Source: Pteria penguin (lineage: Eukaryota > Mollusca > Bivalvia > Pterioida > Pteriidae). From it: a stretch of 64,000 nucleotides of DNA. The position numbers and the translations under genes were made by a program. Within the stretch, counting starts at the first letter, position 1. Every line of letters begins with the position of its first letter. Shown piece by piece: positions 59,165-64,000 of this stretch. Where the stretch lies: assembly GCA_035048485.1 (NCBI GenBank), contig CM068588.1:1302001-1366000 (forward strand), given 5' to 3'. The notes beneath the pieces were generated by a model. The model searched no databases, was not told the DNA's origin, and saw nothing but the letters and a program-made list of their open reading frames with translations.

Positions 59165-59815
59165 ATGACCAATTCATGCTCGTTTTAGGGAACTTTGATG
59201 ATCGAGTGGGCTGAATCGTTGGGAATCTCACTATGGTTGCTCAATACTTTCGAGTCTGGGTTCAGGGGCATTGATGATTAAATTGGCTAAACTGTTGCTA
59301 AGGAACCCATTGTGGTCTCCGATTTCGTGTTGAGGGGCCTTGGTGACTGAGTTGGGTAGATCGATGACTGTGTTCTTCCATTTATGTAGAGTCTTGGTTT
59401 AGGGACCGAGACCTTGCGGACTGGGTGAGCAAAACGATGCCCTGGAGCTCATTGTACTCTCTCGCTTCTGTAAAGTCTGAGTTCAGGTACCGAGACCTTG
59501 TGGAATGGGTGGGTTAAATCATCGCCCTGGAGCTCACTGTATTCTCTTACTTCTGATAAGTCTGGGTTCAGGAATCGAGTGGGCTAAATCGTTGCGGTAC
59601 AACCCATTGTGTTCTCTCACTTCTGTTAAGTCTGGGCTCAAGGACCGAGACCTTGGGGACTGTGTGGACTAAATCGTTGCCCTGGTATTCACTGTGCTTT
59701 CTCGCTTCTGTAACGTTTGTGTTCAGAGAGTTTGGCGACAGAGTGGGTAGATCGTACCGCTGGAGTTCACTGTGCTCTCTCACTTGTTTCACATGTCTGG
59801 GTTCGGATCTAGCAG
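59165..59815. repeat. Minisatellite, about 85-bp unit, about eight degenerate copies
   Basis: Units contain GTCTGGGTTCAGG, GACCGAGACCTTG, GGGCTAAATCGTTGCCCTGG and CACTGTGCTCTCTCACTTCTG, with variable internal deletions. Confidence 0.8.
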
Positions 59816-59849
59816 GGTGTTAAAAGGGGTGTTTTGGTGGGGGGGTCGT

Positions 59850-59945
59850 TCTGTTGCATAGGGCTAAATTTCTGTATAATGTATCAGACAGAGTGACGTC
59901 GTCGCCACATAAATGAAATAATATTGGCGTGACGTAAAAGAGGAT
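59850..59945 (+). mobile_element. SINE-A 3' fragment
   Basis: GGGCTAAATTTCTGTATAATG, GTATCAGACAGAGTGACGTCG and TGGCGTGACGTAAAA match the body and tail of SINE-A; the head is missing. Confidence 0.6.
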
Positions 59946-59964
59946 TATACAAACAATAATGAAT

Positions 59965-60112
59965 CTTGTGTGGATCCATAGGGGTGGACCCGGGTCTGGA
60001 CGCATCTTCGGATTCGACTAAAACTGCTTTTCTGATTATTTTTTCTATGTAAAATCAATAATTTTACGGACAAAAATATGTGTCCTTTCTCGGCAAATTT
60101 TTGGATCCGTGT
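59965..60112. mobile_element. GGATCC-ended dispersed element, copy 2
   Basis: GTGTGGATCCATAGGGGTGG at the left and TTTTTGGATCCGTGTC at the right, with the same interior order as the copy at 58487 (GGGTCTGGACGCATC, CTATGTAAAATCA, TTTCTCGGCAAATTT). Confidence 0.65.
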
Positions 60113-62799
60113 CTGTGTAGTACATATGATAGTAACTTCTATCCAACCAAGTTGTGAGGAAACCGATCCCCGCTGTTCTGGTTATTATATAGTGCGGAGG
60201 AAACCGGAATATTTCCGAGAAACCCACTGAACATGGAACTCAAATCTAACAGCGGCTTCAGACATCTATCTGCATTTCCTCTTTTCCATTCAAAACTATA
60301 TCATAAGAATTCGCCATGTGTCGTAAGGAAGCAGTGCACCAAATTTGACGACAATGCGACAATGCCACCAGATATACACGTATATATTTACTGGAAAAAA
60401 AATATGAAATCCGTTTCAGTGCTTTTAATAAACCAGTACCATTTGGATCACAGATAAAATGAGTTTTATAAGATGTGATGGTTCTGTTTTTAGAATAATT
60501 TATCTAAAAACATCCTATCGCCAAAAGACGGCGACAAACAAATGTTGACCGGAATATTTGCACTAGAAGTGGGATTCCACCCGCATAGTGGTACTACATG
60601 ATTTAAATAGCACCTTAAGAACCGTCCATGAGACGAGTTATCTATAGACAAAGAACAATATTTGCACGTTTATCGAGAATGAGGTAATCAAATACCGGTG
60701 TTGGAGTTCCAGCAAACATGCAGCGATAAAGACCGTACAAACGATACGGGCAGCGTACAACAGGCATATCCCTAGTTACAATATGATACCTTCGTGACTT
60801 GTGTCACGCTCAGAGAATGTTTTAATCAAGAGGTGGCGGCACCCATGCCATGCTCCTACTACTCCTATCACAAACTCTCGGCTGTATCCTCAACACACTG
60901 ATTGGAGTGTCACGTCGTGAACATATGAAACCATAGATTTCCTTCATATTTTATGTCATTACCTGGTGGCACCACCAATGCATGGTCTATGACCTACTGT
61001 CGAGCACATTGACTAGGGTTTGTACCAGGGTCACTTTTGTCACGGGATAATTCAGTTGAAGCTTCTATTTTACAGACAAAGCCCGCCAAACGGTAGATGT
61101 TTACTCCTTTTCGCCTGATGTATACTCTTTTTTTCAAGACCACAAGATGGTCCATTGTTACGAAAGCCATTGACAGGATCAGTTACTTCCGACTTTACTA
61201 CATTGCACGGAATAAACAATCTGGGAGCGAAATACCTCGCTGCTTCCTCCTTACATAAGAACCTTTACCGCCCAAAATTTTGACTAATAATGTATGTTAT
61301 TTGTGGAATAATGATGTATAAGTCGGTATATACTGAAACAGGCGTAGAACAATGGGGTATAAGAGTTAGCTTCATGTAAGCCACTGCATGAATGAATTCT
61401 GTATACTACATGTTAGTTCAGAGTTCGCTGCATCGTTAGCGCAGCAGCGATTACGTATCAGTAGTCACGTGGTAAGAAGCTCGGAGACTCGGAGACCGAT
61501 ATTCCTGCATCCAGTTACTAAGTCCTGGTAATGATTAGCGGCTTCAGTTTGTAAACAATGCATCAATTGCCTCATTTCAAAAAGCACTGAGCAAATATCT
61601 ACTAACGAGTTCCATTTGGTCAATAGACGCGAGGTAGATACCAGTGAACGATCCGAAAATGCTCATCACCTAAGCCTCTGGTTTTTATAGGCAAATTAAA
61701 AGGTGTTACAATTGTCAGCTGTTTTACTACTAAGTAGTGTTTGTTGCACACCCAAAATACCAGCACATTGTGCCTATCTTCTCAAAAGGACTTGGAAAAC
61801 ATTTTTAAATCGTAGCCTTGGATAGAAGTACATCACAATTCATTAAAATCACGTCTGAAAATTCTAAAGGTGACAATCAGATTGCAGAAAAATTCTTTTG
61901 AAGAAACTCCAAGATTTGATATGATATCAAGAAAATACGAAGGTCGAGGTAACAAAATAAAGCATCAAATATGTAGTCTGCAATAAACATATCTCAGTCC
62001 TTTCACAACTTGGCTAAAACTAAACGTCGCTTGACCTTGAAACTACAATATAATTTTTTCACTGCTGAGCTAAACGTAAATCACTTTGAAACGGAAAACT
62101 TATATTACAAGGTCGAGGTCAGAAAACAAGGTTGCATTCTACAGACATCATTATTGCTTATATAAACAAGAAATGTGAAGTGGATGCTGCCCTCTAGAGC
62201 TGACCTAGACGCAACAACTAAAATATCTGACAGACAAACAGATAGCCATCACAATTATTCGACCAATTTTGCTTCTCCAGTTCAGCTTAAAATGATTTCG
62301 TGAATCGTTTTTCTTCACTCGAGTACATATTTCATTTTTCAATGGTAAGTTACATTTGGATATCAAATGAATTCCGTGCTATTTTGCTCATTGGGCGATA
62401 TTCTATCGAAACCTAGGAGGACTCATTCAGTACAGCATCAGCTGTCAGGCCAGAATTACGATGTGTAAGACAACAATAAACAAGCGGTGGAATTGTGTCA
62501 TTTTACTGTATGTTCCATGAATTTTACACTTCAGTATAGGGCTTGAACAGTATCACTGTCATATTGTAGAATTACAGTGAGGTCAAGTATGGAGCTCTCT
62601 TATCTGAAGGCGAAATAATACCTAGGTAAGCGGTAGATCGTACCATACTGGCCAAAACAATGGGATGTACCCGAAAGTGAAATACTATACAAATAATAAG
62701 ATGAGCAAATTAACATTCGAGGTAGACAGCGAAAATAAATGTACAGGTTTCTTTTAAGAAGTTTCCATCTTTTGGGGTTTTTTTTCGTTTTTGTTTCGA
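60113..62799. other. No gene seen
   Basis: Unique-looking sequence without supported exons. A short stretch near 61429-61466 resembles the 5' half of tRNA-Met, but the rest of a cloverleaf is absent. Confidence 0.45.
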
Positions 62800-64000
62800 C
62801 TTTTATTGATAATAAGTGACGCTCCATATTTGACCTCAGTATATTTTGCATGAAAAGAGTGTACACAGTGTATAACAATCAACAAAGTTTACATGAAAAT
62901 CAAACAGTCGGGTGAAAGTCACCCACAAATTTCAGTGGTTTCCACTGCAGTATAATATGTAGCTATATACAAATACGAATTTCATTCCGTTCTGAAATAT
63001 TCTATGTACAATTTCTATATAAAAGTTAAAATTCATGTATGTAAAACATGTATATAAAACTCCAACCATATGAAATAAAGAGATTTCTTTTTTTAAAAAA
63101 GGGGACACGACTTCATAACAGAAACTACAATGTTCATTGCGATTACAGACAAAACAATGGGTGATGCAGACAACATGTCGACCAGAAAAAAAATACACAG
63201 GACGGCCTCACAGCTTCTAAAACATTCATAAAATGATCTCAAATGTAACATTCAGTTAAATTTCTAAAACATGTTAATATTCCATACCGAAAAATGGTGG
63301 TCGTTCATCAAAATGAAAAGGGGGAGGGTTAACATTTGGGATTCAGCGCGCAAAAACCAGACAGCGTGGTATTTTGCAGATATATAGTGGTAAATATACA
63401 GATCTGTAAACTTAACAAACATCTAGATATATGTTGTATCTATCTGAAGAATATTAAAGGGAGTGTAGAACACAGAAACCATTTATGTCGTATCAGACTT
63501 TACTGGTAGAAGGAAGAGGGCGGGGCTAAACTTGGGTTATCTCCGTTCACGAAATCTAAAGGATTCTAAATAAGAAAACCATAATCAGCGACATGACGTG
63601 CATGCAAAATACATAAGGTGTATACCGATATAGTTAATACAAACTTTACAATATAAAACCCTTTTAATGAATCGAAAAATAATACAAAAATACAAAAAAA
63701 AAATACATGTATATTAAAGAGAGGTCTGAAAACCAAGGTAGAAAGCCTCGTATGAAAGCGTTTCAACACCTGACTGTTACGTAACCTTACCTTCTGTATA
63801 ATGCCAACTATTTTAAAAAAACAAGCAGAACAAATGTTATTACATAAGTGTGTGTTTTTCAATCTCAAGGCGGACAACAAAGTCCAAGTCCTTTCAGACT
63901 ACCCCTTAAAGAGCCAGCGACAACAAACTCCCGGCGTTGAATTATTGAAAGGCTTTGGGTCTGGTGTTACTTGGCGTGATCGATACTCGAGCAAGACGTT
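62800..64000 (-). other. Possible 3' UTR and C-terminal exon at right edge
   Basis: On the minus strand, 64000-63902 is open and reads N-V-L-L-E-Y-R-S-R-Q-V-T-P-D-P-K-P-F-N-N-S-T-P then G-V-C-C-R-W-L-F-K-G and stop. A second frame is also open (ending S-N-T-R-P-K-A-F-Q). The following AT-rich 1.1 kb leads to an AATAAA on the minus strand at about 62803-62808. No family recognised; this is a weak suggestion. Confidence 0.22.

Noticed and set aside
61429..61466. tRNA-Met-like 5' half
   Set aside because: TCGTTAGCGCAG resembles tRNA-Met, but no anticodon arm, T-arm or acceptor complement follows.

Overview
This is nuclear DNA from an animal, most likely a bivalve mollusc. It has spliced genes with GT/AG introns, short genes separated by kilobases of non-coding sequence, tRNA-derived SINEs, foldback elements, many ACATGTA-type motifs, and an exceptional load of tandem repeats. 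The species is not determined. Nothing prokaryotic is present.

Three protein genes can be supported, plus two weak exon candidates. (1) 458-2488, minus strand: the 5' four coding exons of a HAUS7-like augmin subunit; the rest lies off the left edge. (2) 16284-16859, minus: an intact single-exon gene for a SPMIP1/ATP6V1FNB-like axonemal microtubule inner protein. (3) 17043-29793, plus: a complete nine-exon FBXL5, the iron- and oxygen-sensing F-box/LRR protein. I assembled it by hand; all splice phases agree and give 650 codons plus stop. Genes 2 and 3 are divergent and share a 183-bp intergenic promoter with an RFX X-box-like motif. A possible terminal exon lies at 53866-53973 (plus) and a possible C-terminal exon with 3' UTR at the right edge (minus).

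Most of the rest is repeats. About eighteen apparently unrelated minisatellite arrays cover roughly a quarter of the window. The largest are 61-bp units at 4388-6617, 54-bp units inside FBXL5 intron 8, 59-bp units just after FBXL5, a nearly continuous run of arrays from 34.6 to 43.4 kb, 146-bp units at 48.1-49.9 kb and 45-bp units at 52.2-53.6 kb. Between them are two SINE families (two copies with perfect target-site duplications), a decayed reverse transcriptase (7.5-8.6 kb), several foldback elements, and a set of non-coding elements with one design: a hairpin at the left end whose arm recurs inverted at the right end.

The most unusual points are: a 45-bp tandem duplication that multiplies the 5' splice site of FBXL5 exon 6 six times; a 54-bp intronic array in which nearly every unit carries acceptor-like and donor-like sequence; a MITE with 27-bp terminal inverted repeats amplified head to tail into a satellite; and the left-hairpin element class. 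I see no complete new enzymatic or defence system.
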